From Typha latifolia (lineage: Eukaryota; Streptophyta; Magnoliopsida; Poales; Typhaceae), in contig CM034100.1 of NCBI GenBank assembly GCA_019914945.1, positions 11,481,096 through 11,545,095 of the forward strand: DNA of 64,000 nucleotides, written 5' to 3'. Shown here piece by piece: positions 1-9,491 of this stretch. Under the pieces are notes generated by a model. It ran no database searches. It was not told the origin of the DNA and saw nothing but the letters and a program-made list of their open reading frames with translations. Numbering within the stretch: position 1 is the first letter of the stretch; each line of letters begins with the position of its first letter. A program made the position numbers and the translations under genes.

Positions 1-8
1 ATTGATAG

Positions 9-21
9 GGCTCTGATACCA
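9..21 (-). promoter_or_regulatory. Primer-binding site (tRNA-iMet type)
   Basis: The plus strand reads GGCTCTGATACCA, the complement of the plant initiator-Met primer-binding site TGGTATCAGAGCC. It lies two bases from the 3' end of the minus-strand LTR at 24-419, so that LTR is the 5' LTR of an element whose body lies left of the window. Confidence 0.8.
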
Positions 22-23
22 AT

Positions 24-419
24 TGATAGGATTTAGAACCAAAAGATCTGCTACGGAACAATTCCTTAAGATCTGAATTTATTACATAAAGCAGTCCGCG
101 CAACGATGGGAAAATATTCGTCAGACCAGTCTTCCTTATCTTCTTAGATTAACTCTCAGATTATGCATTCATTTTGTCAGTGATAGATTCTGAATCTGGA
201 GATGTTATGAATATCAAAGTTGTAGATCTGGAGGTTAAGACCTTATCTAACTAGTTTAATATTATCTGGATATGTGTAGAATATTCTCCGAATATTTTTC
301 TAAAACTGCACAGAGTTAGAATTAGCTAATTAAATAAAATTCTAACCTACTAAGACTCGAACGAAACCAAATAACCAAATCTCCCTTTGATGTGATCCGA
401 TCTGACCCAGTTCGTATCA
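24..419 (-). repeat. Short LTR (LTR-G), shared between two element bodies
   Basis: A block of about 396 bp bounded by TGATAGG and CGTATCA on the plus strand, so TGATACG...CCTATCA on the minus strand. A primer-binding site flanks its left end. On its right lies the element 3' junction ATCCACCACGCTTCC followed by the pol stop region. It therefore serves as 5' LTR to the left and 3' LTR to the right, the arrangement left by recombination between LTRs. It lacks the CGTTCGAACG palindromes of the A and B LTRs. Confidence 0.6.
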
Positions 420-900
420 ATCCACCACGCTTCCGATCACCTTGTCCTCAAGGTGTCCATGGTGGTTTCCAAACCTTCCATATTTGCCAAATTATTCCCA
501 CCAACATCCGAGCCGAGTCCAAGAGCACAAGACTTGTGGAGGAGGCCATGGCTGGGGCAAGTGTAACACAATGTAGCGTGTTGATTTGTGCTTGACCAAT
601 TAGTCCAAGGCTAAGATTTAACTCACCCACAATCCAATGCAGGCTCGAGTCTAGTCTAGGCCTCGCGCAAGGGCTGGTCTGTTTAGGCTTTGGCACATTG
701 CTTATGGGCTGAGAAGATTGTCCTTTAGATTGATAAGGAACTTGATAGGCAGCCATCACCATAGGATTGGGCCGTTGAGGTATCAGATCCTCGATATTTT
801 TCAAAGCTTCAATGCCCTCAATCAATGGCTCAAGTGGCAATTGGTGATGGCTAACGATCGCTTGGGGATTCCTAGCTGTTGGTATGGGCAGCAAGGTCTC
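420..900 (-). pseudogene. Degenerate 3' end of a Ty3/gypsy pol-like region
   Basis: Next to the LTR, the minus strand carries the CCTTGAGGACAAGG segment that ends pol in every chromovirus here (LEDKV in one frame). Upstream is an open frame of 148 codons (448-894) that I do not recognise. It is rich in Pro, Gln and Ser and shows no RT, integrase or chromodomain motif. It may be the tail of a different chromovirus or a frame-shifted remnant. Position next to the LTR supports retroelement origin; the function is unassigned. Confidence 0.4.
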
Positions 901-1271
901 CTTTGATGGTGATGTATTCCTCGGTGGTCCTTCGTCATGTTATGGAGGTGCCCGCGGGTGCAAGGGTGGTAAGTCGGTGCGGCTTCGTCGAGGAGATGAC
1001 AAATCTAATTGCCACCTTGAAATCATTATGATCCTTTTGAATTGCGACAACTCTATGCAGCAATATTTGGGACATGCCCCTAAGTTCATCCATATTCGCA
1101 CTCATGGATGTTGGTTGACTCGATCCTGCCATGGTCGCTCCAAAGGAATCAACCTCACGGTTAGGGCCATCGTTGATTGAGTCTTTCCTTGTCGGTGTGC
1201 TCTCTATAGGCCTCTTTGTTGATGTCATCTTCCTTATTTCAACCATTAATGGAGGTACGAGGTTCACCTGC
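901..1271 (-). pseudogene. gag: B-family gag N-terminus
   Basis: The minus-strand frame at 935-1282 matches the N-terminal gag segment found in other B copies: residues such as RPIESTPTRKDSI, DSFGATMAG, QPTSMS and MDELRGM. It lies directly inside a primer-binding-site cluster, as expected for the start of gag. It stops after about 100 residues, where the frame is lost and sequence joins unrelated pol-tail DNA at about 900. No central gag domain follows, so this is a truncated gag start. The region is one of at least six copies of this segment in the window. Confidence 0.7.
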
Positions 1272-1365
1272 TTTGATACCAATTGTTAAGCTCTGATACC
1301 AAATTGATAGGCTCTAATACCAATTTGTTAGGCTCTGATACCAAATTGATAGGCTCTGATACATT
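1272..1365 (-). repeat. Tandem array of primer-binding-site units
   Basis: Five successive copies of a roughly 21-bp unit, minus-strand sense TTGGTATCAGAGCCTATCAA, lie between the gag start and the LTR-B end. Each has the tRNA-iMet primer-binding core and the LTR terminal CTATCAA; the last copy is slightly degenerate. A retrotransposon normally has one such site. Confidence 0.75.
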
Positions 1366-1962
1366 TGATAAGATCGGCAACCAAAGTTAGGCTACGCTAT
1401 GATTCCTTCAAAATCTAGATGTATTACAAGAATCAGTCCGCGCAACAGTGGGACAATATTTGTCTGATATTCTTCTGTAGTCAGAAAATTAAGAAACTAA
1501 GTGAATTCAATTCATAACTTCCAGATCTACAAATTTTGTATTTATGCCCTTTGTAGATTCGAACTACAACTGGGACAAAAATATGAAATAACGTAGGTGA
1601 TGGTGGTGATGACGGGTGGAGTAGATGTTAGGGTTATGGATGGGTATGGAGATGAAGGTGGATAGTGGATGTGATTAAGAGATATAGACGAAGGGAATGA
1701 AGTGGTTGAGATCCCAAAGAAGAGGGGTGACTCGATAGACGAGGGAGATTAGAAGAAAGGAGAAACTTTTCCAATAATAGAAGTGGAAGGATGGTGAAGA
1801 GTGAGGAGGGAGAAGTCTAGAGAGAAGATAGGAGGCAAGAAATCAATAATCCAATAGCATAATAAAGTTGGCTGCCATCCACATTTATAGAGGCTAGCCA
1901 ACAAGTCCTAAAATAATATGAAACCCTAATTCTAGAGGATTCCAGTCGATCGCGTTCAAACT
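1366..1962 (-). repeat. Truncated LTR-B
   Basis: Matches other B LTRs from the terminal TGATA through the polypurine GTGGTTGAGATCCC-like section, the conserved GGCTGCCATCCACAT motif and the TATA-bearing segment. It then breaks at about 1962 in the first GCGTTCAAACTC repeat, where sequence switches to the protease-RT linker of another copy. The junction shares AACTC between both partners, consistent with microhomology-mediated joining. Confidence 0.75.
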
Positions 1963-2700
1963 CATTTGAGGCTCATCTCCTGCTGGTTCTAACTGAAGAA
2001 GATATGCCCAATAATAGACATAAGGCAGCGCCTTCATAGGCTGCATCACAGGAATCAGTGAAGATCGAACACCATCAAGCCGCACATTTTTGTTTCCCTA
2101 TTTAAATTTCATCCACATGCTCCGGAAATCAAATGTGATGGGTCCCAACCTCTATAACCATTGAGCACTAAGGATAATGTCCACTTCTCGCAGCGCCAAC
2201 GGATAGAAGTTCACAATGATGTCGTGTCCTTGTACTCGTATACCGACCCGGCGATAGAAGCTCTCCACCTTAAGCTTCGTGCCGTCGCCAATAGCAACGT
2301 CAAATCTCATGGTCGATTCGGCATCCAAACCCAATCTCCTCACTAACCTCTCATCTAGAAAGTTGTGTGTACTCCACGAATCAATGAGAATATGCACACA
2401 ATGCTTTCTAACGAGTCAGTCTACTCATAACGTCCTCGGCGCGGAAGTACCTAAATATGCATACATCAATATTTCAGCTTAGATATCTTCTTCTGCACCC
2501 TCCACAACGGCCTCCTCATGGATCTCCTCTAGACAAACTCCATCATAAATAAGCTCATCATCCTCTTTGAGACCATCGATGAGCATCACACTCCCGATTG
2601 GTTTAGAACATTGATGACCGGGGGTGAAACGCTCATTATATCAAAAGCAAAGGCCCTTTGCTCTTCACTCCTCCAGCTGGGCAGGTGTGAGAGTTCGAAC
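1963..2700 (-). pseudogene. pol: B-family protease and zinc-knuckle region
   Basis: Minus-strand remnants in order: CCHC-type knuckle region (around 2590-2690, with stops), an acidic linker (2480-2590), a retropepsin-like protease (2152-2397) and the linker toward RT (1963-2150). The protease frame shows LIDSWSTHNFLDERL, so the active-site D-S/T-G has become D-S-W. IGDGTKL and the ADIIL-like C-terminal signature follow. Together with stops in the knuckle this means no active product. The piece belongs to the same element as the gag at 2701-3945. Confidence 0.75.
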
Positions 2701-3945
2701 GGAGGGTCTTGTGCCTCCTCTAACATCAGAAGAAGGTCTCAACGGTGGTCATGGCCTAGTACTAGTAGCCGCTATCCTTGAACCTACAGAATTTCTAGCG
2801 GGAATTCTAATTGCAAACTGCCCTTCTCGGTTGCCCTAATTGGTTTTCGCTGCCATCTTTAGAGCCTTATGTTTTTGCTCCATCCTCACGGCCTTCTCAA
2901 AGGCCTCAAGAGTAGTAGGACAAAGAACACGAACATTCGTCTGTATCTCCTCTCGCAGCCTTGAAATAAATGTAATCATCAATGTCTATTCGGGCCAAGG
3001 TGGCTCACAACGACTACTAACTTTTTCAAGCTCAGTTTGGTACTCCAATACGGTCGTCCTCTAAACCATTTTTCTTAATGTATATATCACTGTCCCAAAT
3101 CTGCGTGTAATCCTCCTACAAAAATCAGCCTATTCAGTAAATCCACCACTACGAACAACTAATCTATACTAATGCAATGCCGTTCCTCGAAGGTGAATGC
3201 TTGCCATCTGGACTTTTGCATCTTCCGCTGTAACTTGACAATCAAAATATTGTTCAACTTGAAACACCCAATCCGTTGGATCATCGCCTTGGAATTTTGG
3301 GAAATCCAAGCGTGGGGTTCTCCACCGAATAGCATTGTCGGGTTTGCGAAAGATCTTTGGTTCAGGTCTAAACCTTTGTGCAAGTTGATCCCTTTCTATA
3401 AGTCTTTGAGCACGTCCATCACCATCTCCAAAGGAATCAACCTTATCCTCAAAGTGTCAATCCTCCTCATCGACAAAGCGCAACGGTGCCGCATGCCTCT
3501 CGGGTTCCACCACCGCTGGTCTTGGGTTTTGCAATGATGGTGGGGAATGATGTGTAGGCATAGGTAAGAGGGGATCATTGACAATCACATTATGCACCTG
3601 GACCTGTAGGGTATCAGTTCGATGAGGTCCTACTGCTGGTCCTTCTTGAAAATCTGATCGTCATCGAGGATATGATGAATCAAATCGGTTAATGATATAT
3701 TCCTTGAAATTATTGTGATCTTTTTGAAGTGAGTCAACTCTATGCATCAATGTATGGAACATGCCCCTAAGTTCATCCATATTCACACCCATGGACGTTG
3801 GTTGACTCGGTCCTACTCTCCAAAGGAATCGACCTCACGGTTAGGGTCATCATGGATTGAGTCTTCCCTTGTCGGTGTGCTCTCCACAGGTCTCCTTATT
3901 AATGTCATCTTCTTTGTTTCAACCATTAATGGAGGTCTAAGGTTC
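2701..3945 (-). pseudogene. gag: B-family gag (capsid region), broken
   Basis: The retrotransposon gag domain is read on the minus strand in pieces. N-terminal DSFGAT-type sequence lies near 3800. Then come the FEDEVDPFGDGDGRA-type hinge (about 3400-3470) and the core HLQGTALHWY/GGFTGWADFCRRITRRFG-type segment (about 3070-3260, disrupted). Last is RVSSRCEPPWPE and LCPTTLEAFEKAVRMEQKHKALKM (about 2830-3010). Stops and frameshifts separate the pieces. Gag would package element RNA; this copy cannot encode a full protein. Confidence 0.75.
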
Positions 3946-3984
3946 GCCTGCTCTGATACCAATTAATAAGCTCTGATACCAAAT
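3946..3984 (-). promoter_or_regulatory. Duplicated primer-binding site of LTR-B element
   Basis: Two copies of GCTCTGATACCAA(A/T)T separated by TAATAA lie between gag and the LTR end at 3985. Each is the complement of TTGGTATCAGAGC, the tRNA-iMet priming site. One would be enough for a normal element. Confidence 0.75.
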
Positions 3985-4258
3985 TGATGGGTTCTTGTAC
4001 CAAAAGATTGGTTTTAAGATCTGAATTTATTATAGAAAGCAATCCGCGCAACTATGGGAAAACATTCATCAGATATTCTCTTGTATTCCACAAATTACAA
4101 AACCAAGGGGATTTGATTCAAAACTTCCTGATCTACAACCTTTGTATTTACGCCCTTCGCAGATTCAAATTGCAACTGGGACGAAAATATGAAATAACAT
4201 GGGTAATGGTGGTGACGACAACTGGAGTGGATGTTAGGGTTATGGATGGGTATGGAGA

Positions 4259-5014
4259 TGATACGATTCGGACTTCACCGACGTCGTCTCGAGTTTGGAT
4301 TTACCTTAGGATAAGATTGAGTTTTAGGATAAGATTGAGTTTTAGGATAAGATTGTGTTTTAGGATAAGATTGAGTTTTAGGATAAGATTGTGTTTTAGG
4401 ATAAGATTGAGTTGTTGGTTAGCCTATAAAAGTATGTGTAGGGCAACCAAAATTAGGAATTGATGATTGAGAATTGAGTTTGCCTTGCCTCCTTCGTTTT
4501 CTTCGCTCTCGTTCCCTCAATCTCCCCGGCGACGCCGCTTCTAATCTCCCTCGACAGGCCAATCACCCTAGTCCCTTAGGAGTGGCCCTCTTCTCCCCCT
4601 TCTTCCAATTTATCCATCGCTATCCCTAACCTTTCCATCATCCATAACCCTTCCACCATCACTTTTACACCGGTGCCACCCCATCAACACCGGCCCTCCA
4701 CAATCCACCATTACCCAGGATTTCGTGCCTTCATCCACGGAATCCAAAAACAGAGTATCCTGACGTTCGTCTACTAAACGAACGATATCTCGAGATCCCC
4801 AACTCCGATTCGCCTGAAACTAGATCCGTTGGAAAGCTCTTTTCCGGGCCTACAACATATCAAAATTTCACAGTGATCCAACGGCGGGATATTTCGGGAT
4901 CTTATCTTAAAGTTCCGTGCAAGATCGTAACAATCTGGTATCAGAGCCATAGCACCAAAAGAGGGTTCGTATTAAGCTGGTATCAGAGCCTATAGCCGAG
5001 GAAGGATCGTATCA
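4259..5014 (+). repeat. Solo LTR-A with TSD GGAGA
   Basis: A 756-bp LTR beginning TGATACGATTCGG and ending GGATCGTATCA, flanked by GGAGA at 4254-4258 and 5015-5019. Both flanks join to restore the surrounding LTR-B. Its upstream region has six 18-bp repeats (4306-4413) instead of TTCGAA palindromes. A TATA box CTATAAAAG lies at 4424-4432. Its 3' part contains two internal primer-binding-like TGGTATCAGAGCC sites (about 4937 and 4978). No internal domain remains, so it is a product of LTR-LTR recombination. Confidence 0.92.
4306..4413 (+). repeat. Six 18-bp tandem repeats in LTR-A promoter
   Basis: Six perfect or near-perfect copies of TTAGGATAAGATTGAGTT (A/T variation at one position) end about 10 bp before the TATA box. 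The same array, on the opposite strand, is in both LTRs of the element at 36270-40783. The repeated peptide seen when it is translated is an artefact. Confidence 0.9.
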
Positions 5015-5489
5015 GGAGATGAAAGTGGATAGTGGATATGATTAATGAATATAGACGAGGGGAATGAAGTGGTCGAGATCCTAAAGAATAGGGGTGACTT
5101 GACAGATGAGGGAGATTAGAAGTTAGGAGAAACCTTGCCAACGATAGAGGTGGAAAGATAGTGAAGAGGCAGGAGGGTGATTAGTGTAGATAGATAATAG
5201 AGAGGTAAGAAATCAATATTCCAATAGCATTCTAAAGTTGGCTGCCATCCACATATTTATAGAGGCTAGCCAACATCTCCTAAAATAATATATAACCCTA
5301 ATTCTAGAGGATTCCCGCCAATCGCGTTCGAACTCGCCCGACCGTGTTCGAATGCAAATATGCGTTCTCTATATTCGCAAGAGTGTTCGAACGCAACCCC
5401 ATCTGCATTCGAATGTGATTTACAAAAATTTTATTTTAATAAAAATAAATAACTAATGCAGTAAGAAAAGATCCTAAATAAACGTATCA

Positions 5490-5737
5490 TAGATATGAGA
5501 TACCTTTCCTTCACCGTGATGGCATTGAGTGCATGGTACTCCACGCAAAATTGCCATGTCCCTTAACTAAGAGGACTAGTGATGAGTACGAGTTCCGGCT
5601 CGGTTGGATGATTTCGTTGTCCATCTCTTTGACAAGTTTTGTGATCTCCTCATTTTGCACAAATGAGTATCGATAGGGCTGCACATTAGCCAGTTCTGAT
5701 TTGGGACTAATCTCAATGCGGTGGTCTTGGGGTCTAG
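5490..5737 (-). pseudogene. pol: Ty3/gypsy reverse transcriptase N-terminal fragment
   Basis: On the minus strand this fragment reads through the start of RT. It has an HRIEISP-like motif, then NVQPYRYSFVQNEEI, then YSS(L)VLLV and a damaged DYRALNA-type segment. It differs from the B-family RTs elsewhere (QNEEITKLVKEM instead of QKEVISKMVAKM), so it belongs to another chromovirus group. It is cut by LTR-B on the left and LTR-B2 on the right and is only about 80 residues long. Confidence 0.65.
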
Positions 5738-6693
5738 TGATAGGTTACGGAATGATCCCTTTAAGATCTGGATTGATTGCAGAAAGTAGTCTGTGCAACC
5801 GAGGGAAAATATTCACCAAATATTCTCCCATAGTCCAAATATTACGAAACTAAAGTTGATCGATCAATAACTTCCTGATCTATGATTTTTGTGTATATGC
5901 CCTTCACAGATTCGGACTTCAACTAGAACGAAAATATGAAAGAGTGGGGGTGATGGTGGTGGTGACGGGTGGAAAAAATGATAGGGTTATGGATGATAAT
6001 GGAGATGAGGGTGGATGGTTGATGTAGTTTAAGGGATAAGGACGAAGGGGGAGAAGTGGCCGAAATCCCAAGGAGAAGGGAGGACTCAACAGACGAGGGA
6101 GGTTAGAAGATAGATGAGACCTTGGCAACGATAGAGGTGGCTGGTTGGTGAAGAGAGAGGAGGAAGATTAGGGTAGAGAGACTAGAGAGAGGATAGAGGA
6201 GGATAGAAACTAGTATTCTTTCATCATAATAATTTTGGCTGCCATCTACACATTTAAAAATTAGGGTATAGAGACTAGAGAGAGGATAGAGAGAGGATAG
6301 AGGAGGATACTAACCAATATTTATTCATCATAATAATTTTGGCTGCCATCCACATCTTTATAGAGGCTAGCCAACAAGCCAAAATTAAAATTATTAACCC
6401 TAATACTAGTAGACTCTTGCCGATCGCGTTAGGTGGGGGTCGACCGTGTTCGAACACACAAAAGACGTTCTCTATGGATGTGAACTGATGCAGGTCTTCG
6501 AACATGGGCATTCGAAAGCGCCCGACCACATTCGAACGAATATTTTGTGTTCTCTATTTTTGCAAACTAATGCAGGTATTCGCAAAGGCGTTTGAATGCG
6601 CACCCTTCCGTGTTCGAATGCAACCTACTGAAAGTTTATTTTTCTAAAAATTAACAACTAATGCAATAAGAAAAACTCTAGCAAGGTGTATCA
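5738..6693 (-). repeat. LTR-B2, 3' LTR of the element to its right
   Basis: Bounded by TGATAGGTTACGG and AAGGTGTATCA (956 bp). It resembles the LTR at 16854-17938. A partial internal duplication repeats the segment carrying AGGATAGAGGAGGATA, ACTA, CAT(A)ATAATTTTGGCTGCCATC (about 6170-6350). TTCGAA palindromes occur at about 6440-6640. To its right the junction GCCCACCACGCTTCC and the pol tail follow directly, so it is the 3' LTR of the integrase-bearing fragment at 6694-7869. Confidence 0.8.
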
Positions 6694-7869
6694 GCCCACC
6701 ACGCTTCCCCCGCCTTGTCCTCAAGGTATGAAGTCGGGGAAACGATCCAATATGTCCGTCTCCAGATCCCATGCCTCATCGGATGGTTTGCCAAGCCACT
6801 CGACTAGGACCTCCATCTCCAATCTAGTACCATGACGTCGTCGGCGCCTAGCAAGTATACAAACTGGCTCCACAATCTATGTCTCCTCCAATGGCTCTAG
6901 TAGAACTAATCCAACAATCTAATGCTCTCCAATCTGCTCCCTCAGCAATGAAACATGGAAGACCAGATGTATTATCGACCCCTCAAGCAGCTCCAAGCGA
7001 TACGCAACCGGACCGATATGCTCTAACACCTGAAACGAACCAAAGTAGCAATGTGCTAACTTCTAGTTTTGCATCGAATGCAAGGTCACTTGTCAGTATG
7101 GTTGCACCCTCACAAACACCCAACTGCCAATATCGAACTCCTGCTCCCGATGGCTGCGATCATAAACTTGCTTTATATAGTTTTGAGCAAGTTTAAGATG
7201 GGCATGCAATTTCCTCAATATGGCATCTCTATCTATCAATGCCATGTCTACCTCCATCCGATCTACAAATGCCATAGGGTCATAGGCACGTAATGTCAGA
7301 GCCGTGCGCCCATACACTACCTCGAACGGAGTCATGCCAATACTACTGTGGTGGGCGGTATTATAAGACCAGTCCGCCCACGGTAAGAACTCCAACCGTT
7401 GTCTGTCTATGGATGCTAGGCAAAACTAAAATTCAATCGAATCCCCTACAATCTGAAAAACTTCATCCAAAAGTCGCTCACAAATACAAGATCACAATCT
7501 AAGACAATCGTCTGTGGAATGCCACGCAATCTAGCAACATCTCTTACAAAAATTTTATCCACTAACTTGGCTGAAAATGGATGTGGCAATATAGAAAAGT
7601 GCGCATACTTGCTCAATCTGTCAACCACCATAAAAATAAATAACCTAATAGCCACGTACCAGCCAAAGACATTCTATGAAATCCATAGAAATATGTTTCC
7701 AAACACGGTCTGGTATCGGTAGAGGCTGAAATAATCCGACAGGTTTCAATGTGGTTGCCTTCATCCTTTGATAGACTTCGCAAGCACGGACAAAACTCCT
7801 CATATCTCGCCTTAGTCCGGGCCACGTGCAGCTTTGTGATATCCTGTTATAAGTCCTCAAGACACCCTC
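6694..7869 (-). pseudogene. pol: B-family integrase with chromodomain tail, interrupted
   Basis: Minus-strand order: zinc-binding segment (7645-7868, VLRTYNRIS...CTWPGLRRDMRSFVRACEVYQ, HHCC partly intact), then core (VVDRLSKYAHFS...PHPFSAK...VSD-equivalent VLDCDLVF, 7446-7655). The DGQTEVV region has been lost. The C-terminal domain follows (WADWSYNTAHHSSIGMTPFEVVYGR...GSWVFVRVQPY, 7093-7395), and a degraded chromodomain at about 6720-6850. The catalytic SDRD has become LDCD. LTR-D breaks the frame at 7870. Confidence 0.8.
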
Positions 7870-7915
7870 TGTAACAACCCAATCCCAAAAAAAAAAAAAA
7901 AAAAACACTAGTTAC

Positions 7916-7959
7916 ATGGCACAACGTGGCCGGCCACAGTGTAGCCGGCCTCGTGCCAT
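7916..7959 (+). repeat. GGCCGGCC-type hairpin of LTR-D
   Basis: ATGGCACAACGTGGCCGGCC and GCCGGCCTCGTGCCAT are imperfect inverted repeats around a short loop ACAGTGTA. The equivalent structure is at 47117-47158 and 63361-63404, each close behind a TGTAACA start. Confidence 0.75.
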
Positions 7960-8059
7960 GCAGTAGTAGAAGGGGAGCGTGCCATACCCCCTAGTGCAGC
8001 TGCAGCCACCGCCAACCCCCCACCGCCTCTCTTTCTCCCTCTACATCTCTTTCTCTCGG

Positions 8060-8061
<2 letters not shown>

Positions 8062-8096
<35 letters not shown>
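8062..8096. repeat. CT microsatellite
   Basis: An almost uninterrupted (CT)n tract within the pyrimidine-rich part of LTR-D. Its translations give Ser-Leu or Arg-Glu runs that are not genes. Confidence 0.95.
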
Positions 8097-8098
<2 letters not shown>

Positions 8099-8155
8099 TC
8101 TTCCTTTCTTCTTCTTCTTCCTCAGCTGCTTCTTCTCTTCTTGTCTTTCTACAAC

Positions 8156-8211
8156 AGTGCTGGGCTCGGCCCAGCACTGTAGCAGGCTAGTGCTGGACCA
8201 AGCCCAGCACT
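8156..8211 (+). repeat. Pair of short hairpins
   Basis: AGTGCTGGGCTCGGCCCAGCACT (8156-8178) is a perfect inverted repeat with 10-bp arms. The related unit at 8189-8211 has the same outer arms with an imperfect centre. Function unknown. Confidence 0.8.
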
Positions 8212-8937
8212 AGTACTAGTAATCCTTATTTTGTTATTTTGTTATTTATTTGTTTAGGTATTTCTGTTTTAATTAATACAAAGAAATTTAGACATTATTT
8301 ATTTTAATAATAATATACATTCATCAATATGATTATTGTTAATTATAATTAATTAATGATTAATTAGGTTATAAACTATTACACATGAATATAAGTAATA
8401 CTTATACTTATTTATTTATTTATTTACTTATATGTATATTAGATTAATAGATAGATTTGTAAATTATAATTATTAGATTTATATTCTAATATTCTTATGA
8501 TATACATTTTAAGTAATTCTATTAATGTCTTATACATTATTATTTTTGTAACAAATAAAATACTAGGCTTATGTATTTATTTATTATTTTATAAAGTAAT
8601 CTCTAATTAATCAAGATATAATTATAGTTAGGTTTTCATCTATATTTTTATTTTTATTTTTATCTGTAATTAAAAATCTAACTAGTTATAAAGATGAGTA
8701 GAAATTCTAAAACCTTCTAAATCATCATATGTTATATGAACGGATTTTAATCAGATAAACGGCTAACATCATACTACTTAAATAATTTTAGATTCCGACC
8801 CCCCTGTTCAGGATCCCGTGGACTTAGCTATCGAGGCTTGATCATTGTCGTAGCAACGTGAACGAGTGGTTGTTTGGTATTTATAGTGGTGGTGAGTAAT
8901 CTTATCCCCTAGACGTCTTTCTCAAATTAGGATATAT

Positions 8938-9491
8938 TTGGCTCACAACGACTACTAACTCTTTCAAACTCATCTCGGTACTCCAATACAGTCGTCCTTT
9001 GAACCATCTTGCTTAGTGTGGCCGCAAAATCTTCATATGCCGCTGTCCCAAATCTACGTGTAATCCTCCTATAAAAATCAGCCCATCCGGCAAATCCTCC
9101 ACCACGAATAATTGATCTATACGAATGCATTGCCGTTCCTTGGAGGTGAAAGCTTGCCATCTGGACTTTTACATTTTCCGCTGTATTTTGACAATCAAAA
9201 TATTGTTCAACTTGAAACACCCAATCCGTTGGATTATCGACTTGGAATTTTGTGAAATCCAAGCGTGCGGTTCTCCACCGAATAGCATTGTCGGGTTCAC
9301 GAAAGATCCTTAGTTTAGGTCTAAACCTTTGTGCAAGTTGATCCCCTTCTAAAAATCTTCGAGCACGTCCATCACCATCTCCAAAGGGATAAACCTCATC
9401 CTCAAAGTGCCAATCCTCCTCATCGACGAAGCGCACCGGTGTCGCACGCCTCATAGGTTTTGCAACGGAGGTGGGGAATGATGTGTGGGCA
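8938..9491 (-). pseudogene. gag: B-family gag core fragment
   Basis: An open minus-strand frame of about 185 codons. It has the hinge PVRFVDEEDWHFEDEVYPFGDGDG and the capsid core WVFQVEQYFDC, VQMASFHLQGTAMH, GGFAGWADFYRRITRRFGTAAYEDFAATLSKMVQRTTVLEY and ERVSSRCEP. This is the retrotransposon gag domain. It ends abruptly at SRCEP where LTR-D-type sequence begins, and lacks its N-terminus where LTR-A of the next element begins at 9492. It is one of the better preserved gag cores here. Confidence 0.85.

Larger units (their letters stand above)
3985..5489 (-). repeat. LTR-B interrupted by a solo LTR-A
   Basis: The plus-strand boundary TGATGGGTTCTTGTACC begins the block and AACGTATCA ends it. Excluding the inserted LTR-A and its duplicated 5 bp, the B LTR is about 744 bp. 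It holds the TATA-like TATTTATAG near 5255 next to GGCTGCCATCCACAT, and several TTCGAA palindromes at 5320-5420. It is the 5' LTR of the gag/protease fragment on its left. At its right end it adjoins an unrelated RT fragment. Confidence 0.8.
7870..8937 (+). repeat. LTR-D copy (TGTAACAACCC type)
   Basis: Starts TGTAACAACCC, has an A19 run (about 7889), a GC-rich hairpin (7916-7959), a CT-rich segment (8020-8150), a pair of hairpins (8156-8211) and then about 600 bp of AT-rich DNA (8215-8800) without a gene. A final part has GGATCCCGTGGACTTAGCTA and GAGGCTTGATC, as in Tekay/Del-like LTRs (recalled, not compared). The right end, near where the gag fragment begins, is approximate. No convincing TSD was found, and the flanks come from different parts of B elements. 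Confidence 0.6.

Noticed and set aside
448..894. 148-codon minus-strand frame as a host gene
   Set aside because: It ends in the pol-terminal CCTTGAGGACAAGG block beside an LTR and has no recognised domain.
1272..1365. Regularly spaced repeats as a CRISPR-like array
   Set aside because: Units are contiguous primer-binding sites, the context is a plant retrotransposon, and there are no unique spacers. The 53-bp repeats at 23342-23553 also have no spacers.
4258..4463. Repeated peptide with FRIRLS units as a possible protein
   Set aside because: It is the translation of the six 18-bp LTR repeats; the same artefact appears at 40579-40788 on the other strand.
7908..8177. Arg/Glu-rich and Ser/Leu-rich frames around 8.0 kb and 63.6 kb
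   Set aside because: They are translations of CT microsatellites and pyrimidine tracts in LTR-D.
7870..8937. TSD for the first LTR-D
   Set aside because: CCCTC precedes the start, but no matching 5-mer is seen at the right boundary. The flanks come from different parts of B elements.
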